Shown piece by piece: positions 1-10,056 of a stretch of DNA of 64,000 nt (its first letter is position 1; each line of letters begins with the position of its first letter). The notes under the pieces were generated by a model. That model was not told the origin of the DNA. It saw only the letters and a list, made by a program, of their open reading frames with translations, and did not search any database. The stretch comes from Bosea sp. (in: a-proteobacteria) (lineage in GTDB: Bacteria; Pseudomonadota; Alphaproteobacteria; Rhizobiales; Beijerinckiaceae): assembly GCA_023910605.1 (NCBI GenBank), contig JAAVVV010000001.1, forward strand, positions 1,540,698-1,604,697, given 5' to 3'. The position numbers and the translations under genes were made by a program.

Positions 1-1
1 C

Positions 2-451
2 GCCACCATCGAGGCCGCCCGCGCCGGCGAGGCGGGGCGCGGCTTCGCCGTGGTGGCGCAGGAGGTCAAGCAACTCGCCAGCCAGACCGCGCGCGCCACG
101 GACGAGATCCGCCGCCAGGTCGCGGAAATGCAGGGCGCCACCCACCAGGCCGTCGGCGCCATCGGCGGCATCGGCGAGACCATCGCCATGATCGACCGAA
201 TCACGATCTCCATAGCCGGCGCGGTCGAGCAGCAGGGCGCCGCCACACTGGAAATCGCGCGCTCGATCTCGGACGCCGCAAGCTCCAGCGCCGAGATGAC
301 CAACGCCATCGTCGCCGTGGACCAGGCCTCCAAGCGCAGCGCCTTGAGCGCGGCGGGCGAGCTGGATAGCGCAGCCGAAACGGTGATGCGCAATGCCGAC
401 ATGCTGCGCCAGGCTGTCGGCCAGCACATCTCCACCATCAAGGCGGCCTGA
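2..451 (+). CDS. Methyl-accepting chemotaxis protein, C-terminal part (5' truncated by window)
   Basis: The reading frame is open from base 2 and encodes the last 149 residues of a chemotaxis receptor. It begins inside the highly conserved cytoplasmic hairpin tip ([20 protein letters not shown]), the surface that contacts CheW and CheA, and continues as a long Ala/Glu/Gln-rich coiled coil (the descending helix of the MCP signalling domain). It ends without a visible C-terminal CheR/CheB-tethering pentapeptide. The ligand-binding and membrane parts lie outside the window, so the stimulus cannot be inferred. The family assignment is secure from the tip motif. Confidence 0.93.
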   Translation, partial: ATIEAARAGEAGRGFAVVAQEVKQLASQTARATDEIRRQVAEMQGATHQAVGAIGGIGETIAMIDRITISIAGAVEQQGAATLEIARSISDAASSSAEMTNAIVAVDQASKRSALSAAGELDSAAETVMRNADMLRQAVGQHISTIKAA

Positions 452-781
452 GGTCGAGACGGCGCTTCGCCTTGGCAAGGCCGGCGCGAAGCTGCTACAG
501 GCGCGCCATGGAAAGCGCCTTTCGCCTCGCTTCGCGAATTATGCGCCCGGCCCCTCGCGCCTGAACGGCGCCGACGGGCCGGGATGATCGACGGCGCCGG
601 CTCGGCCCCGCAAGTCCATGCACGCAGCACTTTCCATCCAGCCCTTTCCATCCAGCCGATTCTTGCAACAGCCGATTCTTGCAACAGCCGCCCCAATGGC
701 CCATGAGAGCGCTGATCCCGGCGCAGCCCGGCGTTACGGGCCGCCTCTGGTCCATGAGCGCGGCAGACAAGCGAAAAGACC
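452..781. other. 330-bp intergenic region upstream of ileS with two back-to-back tandem duplications
   Basis: There is no credible gene between the receptor stop and ileS. Two perfect or near-perfect tandem duplications stand out: TTTCCATCCAGCC plus C or G twice (631-658), and GCCGATTCTTGCAACA twice (655-686), which overlap by a few bases. The region must contain the ileS promoter, but I cannot place a convincing -35/-10 pair. No T-box-like leader is recognisable, and none is expected in this phylum. Confidence 0.6.
631..686. repeat. Two adjacent short tandem duplications (14 bp x2 and 16 bp x2)
   Basis: The 14-bp unit TTTCCATCCAGCC(C/G) occurs at 631-644 and 645-658. The 16-bp unit GCCGATTCTTGCAACA occurs at 655-670 and 671-686 and is followed by a further GCCG. 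The copies are essentially identical, which suggests recent slippage. They lie about 100-150 bases upstream of the ileS start. Confidence 0.9.
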
Positions 782-3700
782 ATGACGGACGTTCCTGACA
801 CACCCGCCACGCGCGACTACTCGCAGACGCTGAACCTGCCGCAGACCGGGTTCCCCATGCGCGCGGGCCTGCCCAATCTCGAACCGCGCCTGCTTGCCCG
901 CTGGCAGGAGACGGGGCTCTATGCCCGCCTGCGCAAGGCCGCCAGGGGCCGCGACCGCTTCGTGCTGCATGACGGACCGCCCTACGCCAATGGCGACATC
1001 CACATCGGCCATGCGCTCAACAAGATCCTCAAGGACCTCGTGGTGCGCGGCGCGCAGATGGCGGGCCATGACAGCAACTACGTGCCCGGCTGGGACTGCC
1101 ACGGCCTGCCCATCGAATGGAAGATCGAGGAGCAGTATCGCGCCAGGGGCAAGAACAAGGACGAGGTGCCGATCATCGAGTTCCGCAAGGAGTGCCGCGC
1201 CTTCGCCGAGCACTGGGTCGGCGTGCAGCGCGAGCAGTTCAAGCGCCTCGGCGTCGAGGGCGACTGGGACAAGCCCTACCTGACCATGAGCTACCCCGCC
1301 GAAGCGCAGATCGCGCGCGAGATCATGAAGTTTGCCACCAACGGCCTGCTCTATCGCGGCTCCAAGCCGGTGATGTGGAGCGTCGTCGAGCGCACCGCGC
1401 TGGCCGAGGCCGAGATCGAATACCACGACTACCAGAGCGACATGGTCTGGGTGGCGTTTCCGGTGCGCAAGTATGGCTCTGCGGTGGGCGTAACTGGTAT
1501 TCTCGGAATTGGGGAATCGGTGCTGGATGCATCCAACGCGCGTCAAGCGCTTGAAAGCGCCTCCATCCTCATCTGGACCACCACCCCCTGGACCATCCCC
1601 GGCAATCGCGCGATCTCGTTCAATAACAGGATCGGCTATGGTCTTTATGAATTGACCGGGCTGCTTGATGGCAGCTTCGCCACGCTCGGCAAGCGCTACA
1701 TCGTCGCCGACAAGCTAGCAGACGAGGTGTTCGGCAAGGCGAAAGCCGTTGCGACCCGGCTGATGGACGTTCCTGCCGACCTGCTTGGCGGCATCACCTG
1801 CGCCCACCCGCTCGCCGGCGAAGGCTACGATTTCGACGTGCCCCTGCTCGACGGCGACCATGTGACCGATGATGCCGGCACCGGCTTCGTCCACACCGCC
1901 CCCGGCCATGGCCGCGAGGACTTCGACATCTGGATGCGGGCGGATACGCAACAGATGCTCCGCGCCAAGGGCATCGACACGGCCATCCCCTACACGGTGG
2001 ACGCCGATGGCACCTACACGAAGGACGCCCCCGGCTTTGCGGGCAGCGCCGTCATAACCGGCAAGGGCGAGAAGGGCGACGCCAACGAGGCCGTCATCAA
2101 GGCCCTGATCGAGGCCGGAAACCTCTTTGCCCGCGGCCGCCTCAAGCACCAGTATCCGCACAGCTGGCGCTCGAAGAAGCCCGTGATCTTCCGCAACACG
2201 CCGCAATGGTTCATCGCCATGGACAAGCCGTTCATGGCAGGCCAGACCCTCCGCGACGCCTCGCTCGCCGGCATCCGAGCCACGCAATGGGTGCCGGCCT
2301 CGGGCGAGAACCGCATCCGCGGCATGATCGAGGCCAAGCCTGATTGGGTCGTCTCGCGCCAGCGCGCCTGGGGCGTGCCCATCACCGTCTTCGTGGCGAG
2401 GCGGGACCTGCCGGCCCACGGCCTTGGCGAAGGCGAGATCCTTCGCGACGAGCGGGTGAACCATGCCATCGGCGAGGCTTTCGAGGCCGAAGGCGGCGAC
2501 GCCTGGTTCGCCAGCGCCGACGGCAGCCGCTTCCTCGCACCGTTCGGCTTTGCCGCCGCCGACTTCGAGAAGGTCAATGACGTGCTCGATGTCTGGTTCG
2601 ATTCAGGCTCGACCCACGCCTATGTGCTGGAGGATGCCGCGCATTTTCCTGATCTGGCCGGCACGCGCCGCAAGGTCGATGGCGGGCGCGACACGGTGAT
2701 GTATCTCGAAGGCTCGGACCAGCATCGCGGCTGGTTCCACTCATCTCTGATCGAGAGCTGCGGCACGCGCGGCCGCCCGCCTTTCGATGTGGTCCTCACC
2801 CATGGCTTCACCATGGACGAGAAGGGCCAGAAGATGTCGAAATCGCTGGGCAACGTCGTCGCGCCGCAGAAGATCATCGCGGAATCAGGCGCCGACATCC
2901 TGCGCCTGTGGGTCGCCTCGGTGGATTACTCGGACGATCAGCGCATCGGGCCCGAAATCCTCAAGACCATGCAGGAAACCTACCGCAAGCTGCGCAACAC
3001 CATCCGCTGGATGCTGGGCACGCTCGCCCATTTCGACGAGGCGGCCCGCGTCACGGATGCCGCCTCCATGCCCGAAATGGAGCGGCTGATGCTGCACCGG
3101 CTGGCTGAACTCGACGTCCAGGTGCGCGCCGCCTACGCCGCCTATGACTACAAGCGCGTGGTGGCGCTGCTGGCGCAGTTCATGACGGCCGATCTCTCGG
3201 CCTTCTATTTCGACGTGCGCAAGGACGCTCTTTATTGCGATCCCGCATCCAGCCATGTCCGCCGCTCGTCGCTCACCGTGGTCGATCATATCTTCCGCTG
3301 CATCGCGGTCTGGCTTGCGCCCATCCTCGTCTTCACCGCCGAGGAAGCCTGGCTCGAGCGCTATCCCGCCGTGAAGGAAGCCGGCGGCTCTGTGCATCTG
3401 GAAACCTTCCCCGACGTGCCGGCCTCGTGGCGCGACGAGGCGCTCGATTCGCGCTGGGAGGCGATCCGCCGCGTGCGGCGCGTCATCACCGGCGCGCTCG
3501 AACTCCAGCGCGCGGCCAAGGTGATCGGTTCTTCGTTGGAGGCCGCTCCGGAGCTGTTCATCGCCGATCCCGGGCTGGCGAGCGCGCTGGCGGGGGTCGA
3601 CCTCGCCGAGATCGCCATCACCTCCGGCATCACCCTGACTGCCGGCGAGGGGCCGGCCGACGCCTTCCGCGTCGAGGACGTCAGGGGCGTGGCCGTGCGT

Positions 3701-3835
3701 TTCCAGCCGGCGGGCGGCATCAAATGCGCCCGCTCCTGGCGGTATTTCGACCCCGCCACGGCTGACCCCTCCTATCCCGACATCACCCCGCGCGACGCCA
3801 TGGCGCTGCGCGAGCTTGGCGTGACGACGGCGTGA
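782..3835 (+). CDS. ileS: Isoleucyl-tRNA synthetase
   Basis: Class Ia aminoacyl-tRNA synthetase that charges tRNA-Ile, with editing of valine. The 1017-residue product carries the HIGH signature ([11 protein letters not shown], about residue 78), the CP1 editing domain with [11 protein letters not shown] (about 260-275), and the KMSKS loop ([10 protein letters not shown], about 680), followed by the anticodon-binding domain. The length suits alphaproteobacterial IleS. The ATG at 782 is followed at once by conserved N-terminal sequence. The stop overlaps the lspA start (TGATG), so the two are probably co-translated. A stretch near 1470-1690 has lower GC and less biased codons than the rest of the gene. 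Confidence 0.98.
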   Translation: MTDVPDTPATRDYSQTLNLPQTGFPMRAGLPNLEPRLLARWQETGLYARLRKAARGRDRFVLHDGPPYANGDIHIGHALNKILKDLVVRGAQMAGHDSNYVPGWDCHGLPIEWKIEEQYRARGKNKDEVPIIEFRKECRAFAEHWVGVQREQFKRLGVEGDWDKPYLTMSYPAEAQIAREIMKFATNGLLYRGSKPVMWSVVERTALAEAEIEYHDYQSDMVWVAFPVRKYGSAVGVTGILGIGESVLDASNARQALESASILIWTTTPWTIPGNRAISFNNRIGYGLYELTGLLDGSFATLGKRYIVADKLADEVFGKAKAVATRLMDVPADLLGGITCAHPLAGEGYDFDVPLLDGDHVTDDAGTGFVHTAPGHGREDFDIWMRADTQQMLRAKGIDTAIPYTVDADGTYTKDAPGFAGSAVITGKGEKGDANEAVIKALIEAGNLFARGRLKHQYPHSWRSKKPVIFRNTPQWFIAMDKPFMAGQTLRDASLAGIRATQWVPASGENRIRGMIEAKPDWVVSRQRAWGVPITVFVARRDLPAHGLGEGEILRDERVNHAIGEAFEAEGGDAWFASADGSRFLAPFGFAAADFEKVNDVLDVWFDSGSTHAYVLEDAAHFPDLAGTRRKVDGGRDTVMYLEGSDQHRGWFHSSLIESCGTRGRPPFDVVLTHGFTMDEKGQKMSKSLGNVVAPQKIIAESGADILRLWVASVDYSDDQRIGPEILKTMQETYRKLRNTIRWMLGTLAHFDEAARVTDAASMPEMERLMLHRLAELDVQVRAAYAAYDYKRVVALLAQFMTADLSAFYFDVRKDALYCDPASSHVRRSSLTVVDHIFRCIAVWLAPILVFTAEEAWLERYPAVKEAGGSVHLETFPDVPASWRDEALDSRWEAIRRVRRVITGALELQRAAKVIGSSLEAAPELFIADPGLASALAGVDLAEIAITSGITLTAGEGPADAFRVEDVRGVAVRFQPAGGIKCARSWRYFDPATADPSYPDITPRDAMALRELGVTTA

Positions 3836-4323
3836 TGGCTGCCTCGCCCGCACGCTTCGGTTCGGTGGTGGCGGCCTGCGTCTTCCTCGCCGATCAGCTC
3901 TCCAAGCTCTGGATCCTGTTCTGGGTCCGGCTGGAGGACACCGGGCCCTGGGTGCTCGCGCCCTTCCTCGAATTCGTGATGGTCTGGAACCGGGGCATTT
4001 CTTACGGGCTGTTCCAGCAGTCGAACGATCTGGGTCGCTGGGCGCTGGTTGGGCTTTCGATCGCGGCCTCGATCTGGCTTTCGCTCTGGCTGCGGCGCTC
4101 GGCACGGCGCAGCGAGGCGCTGGCGCTGGGCCTCATCGTGGGCGGAGCGCTGGGCAATGTCATCGACCGGATCGCATATGGAGCCGTGGCGGATTTCGTG
4201 CATCTGCACTGGGGAGCGTGGAGCTGGTATGTCTTCAACATCGCCGATGCCGCCATTGTTGTCGGGGTGATCCTCTTGCTGTATGACACGCTGATATTGG
4301 ATCGTGCGGCGCCCGGCGGTTGA
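3835..4323 (+). CDS. lspA: Lipoprotein signal peptidase (signal peptidase II)
   Basis: Inner-membrane aspartyl protease that cleaves the signal peptide of prolipoproteins after lipidation at the lipobox Cys. It is about 162 residues long with four hydrophobic segments. The catalytic motifs are visible as GNVIDR (first Asp) and FNIADA (second Asp) in the C-terminal half, with VADFVHLHWG between them. I prefer the ATG at 3835, which overlaps the ileS stop as TGATG. A GTG at 3832 would add one residue. ileS-lspA adjacency is common in proteobacteria. Confidence 0.96.
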   Translation: MAASPARFGSVVAACVFLADQLSKLWILFWVRLEDTGPWVLAPFLEFVMVWNRGISYGLFQQSNDLGRWALVGLSIAASIWLSLWLRRSARRSEALALGLIVGGALGNVIDRIAYGAVADFVHLHWGAWSWYVFNIADAAIVVGVILLLYDTLILDRAAPGG

Positions 4324-4397
4324 GCAAGCCTTGACGGCGCCATGTTTGGCTGCGAGGCATCCGCCGGTCCGGATCGATTGAACGAGGATGGATCGCG

Positions 4398-5039
4398 ATG
4401 CGTCTTGGCGGGTCTTCTGTTTGCATGGTGGCTATGGCTCTTTCGATGGGCTTTTCGGCTCCGGCCATTGCCCAGGCCGATGGCTTCGGCGGCGCGCTGT
4501 TCTCGGCGATTGGCCTGACCGCGCCCGAGCGCCCCGCCATCGAGTATCGTGATCGTCCGCCGCTGGTGGTGCCGCCCCGGTCCACGCTGCCCGCGCCCCA
4601 GGACGCGGAGACGCGCCGCAACAGCGTAAACTGGCCCAATGATCCCAACAGCACGCGCAGCCGGGAGTCGCGCGCCGCGACGCAGGCCGCGCTCGCCGAG
4701 GAAAAGATCCGCCGCGGCGACACGCAGGCTCGCCTGAGCGGCGAGGAACTCACCCGCATCCGCGCCCGCGGCAACCGCGCCAGCTTCGACGCCTATGACC
4801 AGCAGGCAGGCTCGATCCACTACACCCCGATGCAGATGATGCGCGAGGCCGACACCCGCCGCGCCGCCCAGGCCGAGATGCCTCTGGGCGTCGAGCCGCC
4901 GCGCCGCTCGCTCACCGATCCGCCGACAGGGCTGCGCGCCGCCACCCAGCGTGTGCGTGCCGAGCGGGAGGCCCCGGCCGACAGCATCGCCGACAAGCGC
5001 GACGGCGGCGCCCGCGATTTCGCCACGCGCGGACGCTGA
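4398..5039 (+). CDS. Exported DUF3035-like protein (possible BamF-type outer-membrane assembly accessory)
   Basis: A 213-residue protein with a Sec-type signal peptide ending near APAIAQ (about residue 26). After it comes a short conserved block, RPPLVVPPRSTLPAP, resembling the DUF3035/BamF family of alphaproteobacteria. The rest is charged, Arg/Ala/Glu-rich and likely disordered or helical. Characterised BamF proteins are lipoproteins, but no lipobox Cys is visible here, so the family call is tentative. The gene lies between lspA and the M16 peptidase pair, a neighbourhood consistent with envelope biogenesis. No enzyme motif is visible. Confidence 0.6.
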   Translation: MRLGGSSVCMVAMALSMGFSAPAIAQADGFGGALFSAIGLTAPERPAIEYRDRPPLVVPPRSTLPAPQDAETRRNSVNWPNDPNSTRSRESRAATQAALAEEKIRRGDTQARLSGEELTRIRARGNRASFDAYDQQAGSIHYTPMQMMREADTRRAAQAEMPLGVEPPRRSLTDPPTGLRAATQRVRAEREAPADSIADKRDGGARDFATRGR

Positions 5040-5054
5040 GACGGTTCGACAGGC

Positions 5055-5072
5055 GGCCGCGATGGCGCGGCC
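5055..5072 (+). terminator. Hairpin just after the DUF3035-like gene, possible terminator
   Basis: GGCCGCG-ATGG-CGCGGCC is a perfect 7-bp stem with a 4-base loop, 16 bases after the stop at 5039. A T6 run (5094-5099) follows only about 22 bases later, so it is not a textbook intrinsic terminator. It may instead be a 3'-end stabiliser. Confidence 0.4.
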
Positions 5073-5335
5073 GTGGGCAGCAGTTTGTGCACATTTTTTG
5101 GCCTGGCTGCGTCTGGCGATCCCTTGCAGGGGCTTGCCAGCCATGCCCGTTTGGGTTGAAATGCAGTTGTTAAGCTCTGGTTAGGCAAGACGAGCCTGCC
5201 GGAGGGCGTGGGTTTTTCCTGGGTCCATGCCGCGCTCACGCATTCCTGACCACCTTCGCCCTTGCACCTGGCGCTCCTGCAATCGATCCCATTGCCTTGC
5301 GGCTCATGCGCCGCGCTCAACAGATGTGAAAGTCC

Positions 5336-6604
5336 TTGGACAAGCCAGCCACCGCCACCGCCTTCCACCTCGCCAACGGCCTTCAGGTCGTGGTCATTCC
5401 TGACCGGCGCGCGCCGGTCGTCACGCACATGGTCTGGTATTGCAACGGCTCGGCCGACGATCCGGTCGGCAAGTCGGGGATCGCGCACTTCCTTGAGCAT
5501 CTGATGTTCAAGGGCACGGCGCGCTATCCGGCCGGCGTCTTCTCGAAGACGCTCGCGGCCCTTGGCGGGCAGGAGAACGCGTTCACCTCCTATGACTACA
5601 CCGCCTATTTCCAGCGCGTGGCCCGCGAGCATCTCGCCGCCGTGATGGACTATGAGGCGGACCGCATGACCGGCCTCGCCTTCGACGAGGATGTGGTGGC
5701 GCCCGAGCGCGATGTCGTGCTCGAAGAACGGCGGATGCGCGTCGACGCCGACCCTGGCGCGCAGCTTTCCGAGGAAATGACCGCCGCGCTGTTCACGCAC
5801 CATCCCTATGGCCTGCCGATCATCGGCTGGGAGCATGAGATTTCCGATCTCCAGCACGCCGATGCCTTCGCCTATTACCGGCGCTTCTACACGCCCGACA
5901 ACGCCATCCTCGTGGTGGCGGGCGACACCGACGTCGATGAGGTGCGGCCCCTCGCGGAGCGCATCTACGGGCCGATCGCGCCCACGGGCGCAGCGCCCGT
6001 GGGCCGACGCCTCGTCGAGCCCCCGGCGCGCGCCGCCCGCACCGTCACCGTGGCCGATGCCCGCGTGCGCCAGCCGATCCTTTATCGCCAGTTCGCCGCG
6101 CCGAGCTATGGCAGGGCAACCGGCGATGAAGCCTTCGCGCTGGATCTGGCCCTCGACATCATGGGCGGCGGCGCGACCTCCCGGCTCTACCGCGATCTGG
6201 TCGTGGAAGGGGGCGTGGCCTCCAATGTCAGCGGCTCCTACTGGGGCTCGATGCTGGATTCAGGCCGCATATCGCTCTCGGCAGTGCCCAGCCCTGGCGT
6301 CACGCTGGAGGCGCTCGAGGCCGCGCTGAACCTTGCCGTCGAGCGTTTCCTCGCCAGCGGCCCGACGGAGGCCGAATTGCGCCGCTCGCGCACGCGGCTT
6401 GTGGCCGACACCATCTATGCGCGCGATAGCCAGTCGAGCCTTGCGCGGCTCTACGGCTCCTCCCTCGCGGTCGGCGACAGCATCGAGGATATCGAGCGCT
6501 GGCCCGAGCGGCTCGAAGCCGTCACCGCCGGGCAGGTCGTCGCTGCGGCGCGCGCCCATGTCGATCTCAGGCGCGGCGTCACCGGGCGCCTGATGAACGC
6601 CTGA
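5336..6604 (+). CDS. M16 family zinc metallopeptidase, catalytic member of a pair
   Basis: Insulinase/processing-peptidase-fold protease of 422 residues. The inverted zinc motif HFLEHLMFKGT (HxxEH, about residues 50-60) is intact, and a downstream acidic stretch (EERRMRVDADPG) supplies the third ligand region about 75 residues later. An in-frame stop at 5327 forces the start to the TTG at 5336, as no ATG fits before the conserved N-terminus. The next gene encodes a paralogue without the zinc motif, the usual arrangement for bacterial two-subunit M16B peptidases in which one chain is catalytic and the other binds substrate. No signal peptide is apparent. The substrate is unknown. Confidence 0.92.
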   Translation: MDKPATATAFHLANGLQVVVIPDRRAPVVTHMVWYCNGSADDPVGKSGIAHFLEHLMFKGTARYPAGVFSKTLAALGGQENAFTSYDYTAYFQRVAREHLAAVMDYEADRMTGLAFDEDVVAPERDVVLEERRMRVDADPGAQLSEEMTAALFTHHPYGLPIIGWEHEISDLQHADAFAYYRRFYTPDNAILVVAGDTDVDEVRPLAERIYGPIAPTGAAPVGRRLVEPPARAARTVTVADARVRQPILYRQFAAPSYGRATGDEAFALDLALDIMGGGATSRLYRDLVVEGGVASNVSGSYWGSMLDSGRISLSAVPSPGVTLEALEAALNLAVERFLASGPTEAELRRSRTRLVADTIYARDSQSSLARLYGSSLAVGDSIEDIERWPERLEAVTAGQVVAAARAHVDLRRGVTGRLMNA

Positions 6605-6659
6605 TGCCCACGGGGGCACGGCAGCGCCACCCTCAAAGCCATCATTCTGGAAGTCCGTC

Positions 6660-7928
6660 ATGAACGCGCATGTGAAGACAGGCCCTCGCATCTCGACTGT
6701 GACTGCCGATTGCGGGGTCACCGCCTGGCTGGTCGAGGACCGCAACCTGCCTCTGATCGCGCTGGATTTCGCCTTCGTCAACGGCGCCGTCCATGATCCC
6801 GAAGGCAAGGCCGGCGCGCTGAATCTCGTCTCTGGGCTGCTTGACGAGGGCGCAGGCGACATGGACGCCGAGGCCTTCCAGAACGCGCTCGCCGATCATG
6901 CCATCGAACTCAGCTTCTCCACCGACCGCGATGATTTCCGGGGTTTCCTCAAGACCCTTTCGCAGCATCGCGGCGAGGCGTTCCGCCTCCTGGGCCTCGC
7001 CCTGCAGAAGCCACGCTTCGACGATGACGCGGTGGCGCGCGTCAAGGCTCAGGTCAGCGCCGGGCTGCGCCGCGAGCAGCAGGACCCTGACGCGATCGCG
7101 CGGCGCATGTTCTCGCAGCTTGGCTTCGCCGGCCACCCCTATGGCAACCAGGCCCGCGGCTCGCTCGACAGCGTGGCTGCGGTCACGGGCGCGGACCTGC
7201 GCGCGTTGACCGGCCGGCTGTTCAACCGCCAGGCCCTGCGCATCGTCGCGGTGGGCGACATCGGCCCCGCCGAGCTGGCGGCCGCCCTCGATGCCGCATT
7301 CGGGCCTCTGCCGGCGGCCTCGCAGCTTGCGCCCGTGGCCATGACCAGCCTCGGCCGGCTCGGCCATGTCGAGATCGTGCCGATGGATGTGCCGCAGACC
7401 GCGCTGCGCTATGGCGCGCCCGGCCTGTTCCGCGAGGACCCCGACTTCATTGCCGCCGAAATCGTCAATCACATCCTTGGCGGCTCGGCCTTCACCTCGC
7501 GCCTGTTCATGGAGGTTCGTGAGAAGCGCGGCCTTGCCTATGGCGTGTCGAGCGCGCTGGTGCCGATGCGCCACGCCGCCTTCCATGCCGGCGGGACCGC
7601 CACCAAGAATGACCGGGTGGCCGAGTCGCTTGAGGTGATGCGCGCCGAGATGCGCTCGCTCGCCGCCCATGGCCCGACGGCCGAGGAGCTGGCCGCCGCG
7701 AAGGATTACCTGATCGGCTCCTTCCCGCTGCGCTTCGACACCTCCAGCAAGATCGCCAGTCAGCTCCTCTCCTTCGCGGTCAACGGCCTCGAGATCGACT
7801 ATACCGTCAAGCGCAACGACCTGTTCCGCGCCGTGACGATGGAGGATGCGCGCCGCGTCGCCGGGCGCCTCTATGGCGAGGACCGCCAGCTGGTGATCGC
7901 AGTCGGGCAGCCAGTGGGCCTGGGTTGA
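6660..7928 (+). CDS. M16 family peptidase-like protein, non-catalytic partner
   Basis: A 422-residue M16B paralogue of the upstream gene. At the position of HxxEH it reads [18 protein letters not shown], so the zinc ligands are missing. It keeps the family's C-terminal R/Y-type substrate-binding segment ([20 protein letters not shown], about residues 280-300). By analogy with two-chain M16B proteases and mitochondrial MPP it probably forms a clamp with the catalytic chain. It begins 55 bases after the previous stop, with GGAAG upstream of the ATG, and its end nearly abuts mutL. Confidence 0.9.
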   Translation: MNAHVKTGPRISTVTADCGVTAWLVEDRNLPLIALDFAFVNGAVHDPEGKAGALNLVSGLLDEGAGDMDAEAFQNALADHAIELSFSTDRDDFRGFLKTLSQHRGEAFRLLGLALQKPRFDDDAVARVKAQVSAGLRREQQDPDAIARRMFSQLGFAGHPYGNQARGSLDSVAAVTGADLRALTGRLFNRQALRIVAVGDIGPAELAAALDAAFGPLPAASQLAPVAMTSLGRLGHVEIVPMDVPQTALRYGAPGLFREDPDFIAAEIVNHILGGSAFTSRLFMEVREKRGLAYGVSSALVPMRHAAFHAGGTATKNDRVAESLEVMRAEMRSLAAHGPTAEELAAAKDYLIGSFPLRFDTSSKIASQLLSFAVNGLEIDYTVKRNDLFRAVTMEDARRVAGRLYGEDRQLVIAVGQPVGLG

Positions 7929-7936
7929 TCCCGGCC

Positions 7937-9781
7937 ATGGCCGCCCTGGCCGTCCGTCGCCTCGAGCCGGTCCTCGTCGATCAGATCGCCGCCGGCGAGG
8001 TCATCGAGCGGCCTGCCGCAGCCGTCAAGGAACTGGTGGAGAACGCGCTGGACGCCGGGGCGCGCTCCATCGACATCGTCATCGAAGCGGGCGGCCGCCG
8101 GCTGATCCGCGTCGTGGATGACGGCGCGGGCATGTCGCCCGATGATCTTGTGCTCGCGGTCGAGCGCCACGCCACCTCCAAGCTCCCCAGCGGCGATCTC
8201 TTCGCCATCGCCACGCTGGGCTTCAGGGGCGAGGCCCTGCCCTCGATCGGCTCGGTGGCGCGGCTCGACATCGTGACGCGGCGGGCGGGCGCGGCGATGG
8301 GCTCGGCCATCACCGTGGAGGCGGGCGCCAAGGGCGAGGTGCGCCCGGCCGCCGCCGCGCAAGGCACGCGCATCGAGGTCACCGACCTGTTCTTTGCGAC
8401 GCCCGCGCGGTTGAAGTTCCTCAAATCGGACCGCTCCGAGGCCCTCGCCGTCGCCGAGATGGTGCGCCGGCTGGCGCTGTGCCATCCGCATGTCCGCTTC
8501 ACGCTGTCGGGCGATGGCCTGACCCCCTTCCAGTGCCCGGCGGAGCAGCCCGGCGAAGCGGGCCGCCTGTCTCGCCTCGCGCGCATCCTCGGTCGCGACT
8601 TCCCCGACAATTGCATCGCGGTGGATGCCGCCCGCGAGGGCTTCCGCATCCATGGCGCTGCGGGCCTGCCCACCTTCCACCGCGCCAGTGCGCAGGCCAT
8701 CCACCTGTCGGTCAACGGCCGACCGGTGCGCGATCGCCTGCTCACAGGCGCAGTGCGCGGCGCCTATGCCGATGTGCTGGCTTCCGACCGCTGGCCGGTT
8801 CTTGCGCTCGACATCGCCTGCGAGCCGCGGCTGGTGGATGTCAACGTCCATCCGGCCAAGACCGAGGTGCGCTTCCGTGATCCGGCGCTGGTGCGTGGCC
8901 TCATCATCGGCGCGCTGCGTGAAGCCATCGCGAGGGCAGGCCATCGCGCCGCCACCACGGGCGGCGCGCGCACGCTCGCCGCCATGCGCGGCCTCTTCCA
9001 GCCCCACAGGCCGGCTCCCGGCTTCGGCTGGAACGGCATGCCGCCGCAGCCACTCCCGGTTCCCGCGCAGCCGGGCCAGCCGGCAGCCGGCTTCGGCGAG
9101 GGCGGCGCTTATGGCGCAGCGCCGCGCTTGCCTGATCTGGGCCAGCTTGGCCAGCCCTCCGCCGATGTGCGGGCCGATGGAGAGGCCATGGCCGGGCGCA
9201 TCGACCGGCCGCTGGGCGCGGCGCGGGCGCAGCTGCACGAGACCTACATCGTGGCGCAGACGCGCGATGGCGTGATCCTGGTCGATCAGCACGCTGCCCA
9301 TGAGCGACTTGTCTATGAGCGGCTCAAGGCTGCGCGGGCCGGGCGCGGCATCGCGCGGCAGTTGCTGCTGGTGCCTGAGGTGGTGGAGCTTGACCCGGTC
9401 GAGGCTGACCGCCTGACCGCTTCAGCCGAGGAGCTTGCCGGGCTCGGCCTCGTCATCGAGGCCTTTGGGCCCGGCGCAATCCTGCTGCGCGAGGCGCCGG
9501 CTGAACTGGCGGGCGGCAACCTGCGCCGCCTTGTCGAGGATGTCGCCGCCGCTCTGGCGGAAGGCGGGACCGGCGCCATCGAGCAGCGGCGCGACCATGT
9601 GCTGGCCACCATGGCGTGCCATCATTCCATCCGCGCCGGCCGCCGCCTGCGCCCCGAGGAGATGGACGCGCTGCTGCGCGAGATGGAGGCGACCGCGGGC
9701 TCCGGCCAGTGCAACCATGGCCGGCCGACCTATGTGGAGCTGAAGCTCGACGACATCGAGCGGCTGTTCGGGCGACGCTGA
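7937..9781 (+). CDS. mutL: DNA mismatch repair protein MutL with endonuclease motif
   Basis: GHKL ATPase that couples MutS mismatch recognition to strand incision. The N-terminal ATPase motifs are [17 protein letters not shown] and [12 protein letters not shown], and the transducer domain continues to about residue 330. A Pro/Gly/Ala-rich linker leads to the C-terminal dimerisation domain, which holds [13 protein letters not shown], a match to the metal-binding DQHA-x2-E-x4-E nuclease motif, and also ACHHSIRAG and CNHGRPT. This indicates a nicking MutL, as in bacteria lacking MutH. I prefer the ATG at 7937. A TTG at 7925 overlapping the upstream stop would add four residues. Confidence 0.97.
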   Translation: MAALAVRRLEPVLVDQIAAGEVIERPAAAVKELVENALDAGARSIDIVIEAGGRRLIRVVDDGAGMSPDDLVLAVERHATSKLPSGDLFAIATLGFRGEALPSIGSVARLDIVTRRAGAAMGSAITVEAGAKGEVRPAAAAQGTRIEVTDLFFATPARLKFLKSDRSEALAVAEMVRRLALCHPHVRFTLSGDGLTPFQCPAEQPGEAGRLSRLARILGRDFPDNCIAVDAAREGFRIHGAAGLPTFHRASAQAIHLSVNGRPVRDRLLTGAVRGAYADVLASDRWPVLALDIACEPRLVDVNVHPAKTEVRFRDPALVRGLIIGALREAIARAGHRAATTGGARTLAAMRGLFQPHRPAPGFGWNGMPPQPLPVPAQPGQPAAGFGEGGAYGAAPRLPDLGQLGQPSADVRADGEAMAGRIDRPLGAARAQLHETYIVAQTRDGVILVDQHAAHERLVYERLKAARAGRGIARQLLLVPEVVELDPVEADRLTASAEELAGLGLVIEAFGPGAILLREAPAELAGGNLRRLVEDVAAALAEGGTGAIEQRRDHVLATMACHHSIRAGRRLRPEEMDALLREMEATAGSGQCNHGRPTYVELKLDDIERLFGRR

Positions 9782-9793
9782 TGCCGTCCCCAG

Positions 9794-10045
9794 CTAGCCG
9801 GCGAGAAACAGGTCATGCGCGTATTTCGCCGCGATCGCCAGCGCCGAGAGCGCTGTCGCCAGGGCCGCGCGCCGGTTGAGGATCTGCGAGCGCTTCATCG
9901 CCGTGACGATGCGGTTGAAGTCCTGCGCGTCGAGCTGTTCCTTGATGCTGATGCGGCGCACCATCGCGCCCGAGGCGCGCCACCACAGCACCGCCGCAGC
10001 GAGCGCGCTGACGAGGGCGACGACATCGAGGATGGTTGCAAGCAT
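9794..10045 (-). CDS. Small two-helix membrane protein of unknown function
   Basis: An 83-residue protein with a hydrophobic segment at each end (about 5-23 and 60-80). Between them is a charged loop (RRISIKEQLDAQDFNRIVTAMKRS, shown here in two halves: RRISIKEQLD and AQDFNRIVTAMKRS). It converges with mutL, 12 bases apart, and lies just downstream of rsmD on the same strand, so it may share that transcript. I recognise no family. Confidence 0.6.
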   Translation of the reverse strand: MLATILDVVALVSALAAAVLWWRASGAMVRRISIKEQLDAQDFNRIVTAMKRSQILNRRAALATALSALAIAAKYAHDLFLAG

Positions 10046-10056
10046 GGCGCGCGCTT

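Noticed and set aside
452..781. T-box leader for ileS
   Set aside because: No T-box consensus, specifier loop or antiterminator is visible, and T-boxes are not expected in alphaproteobacteria.
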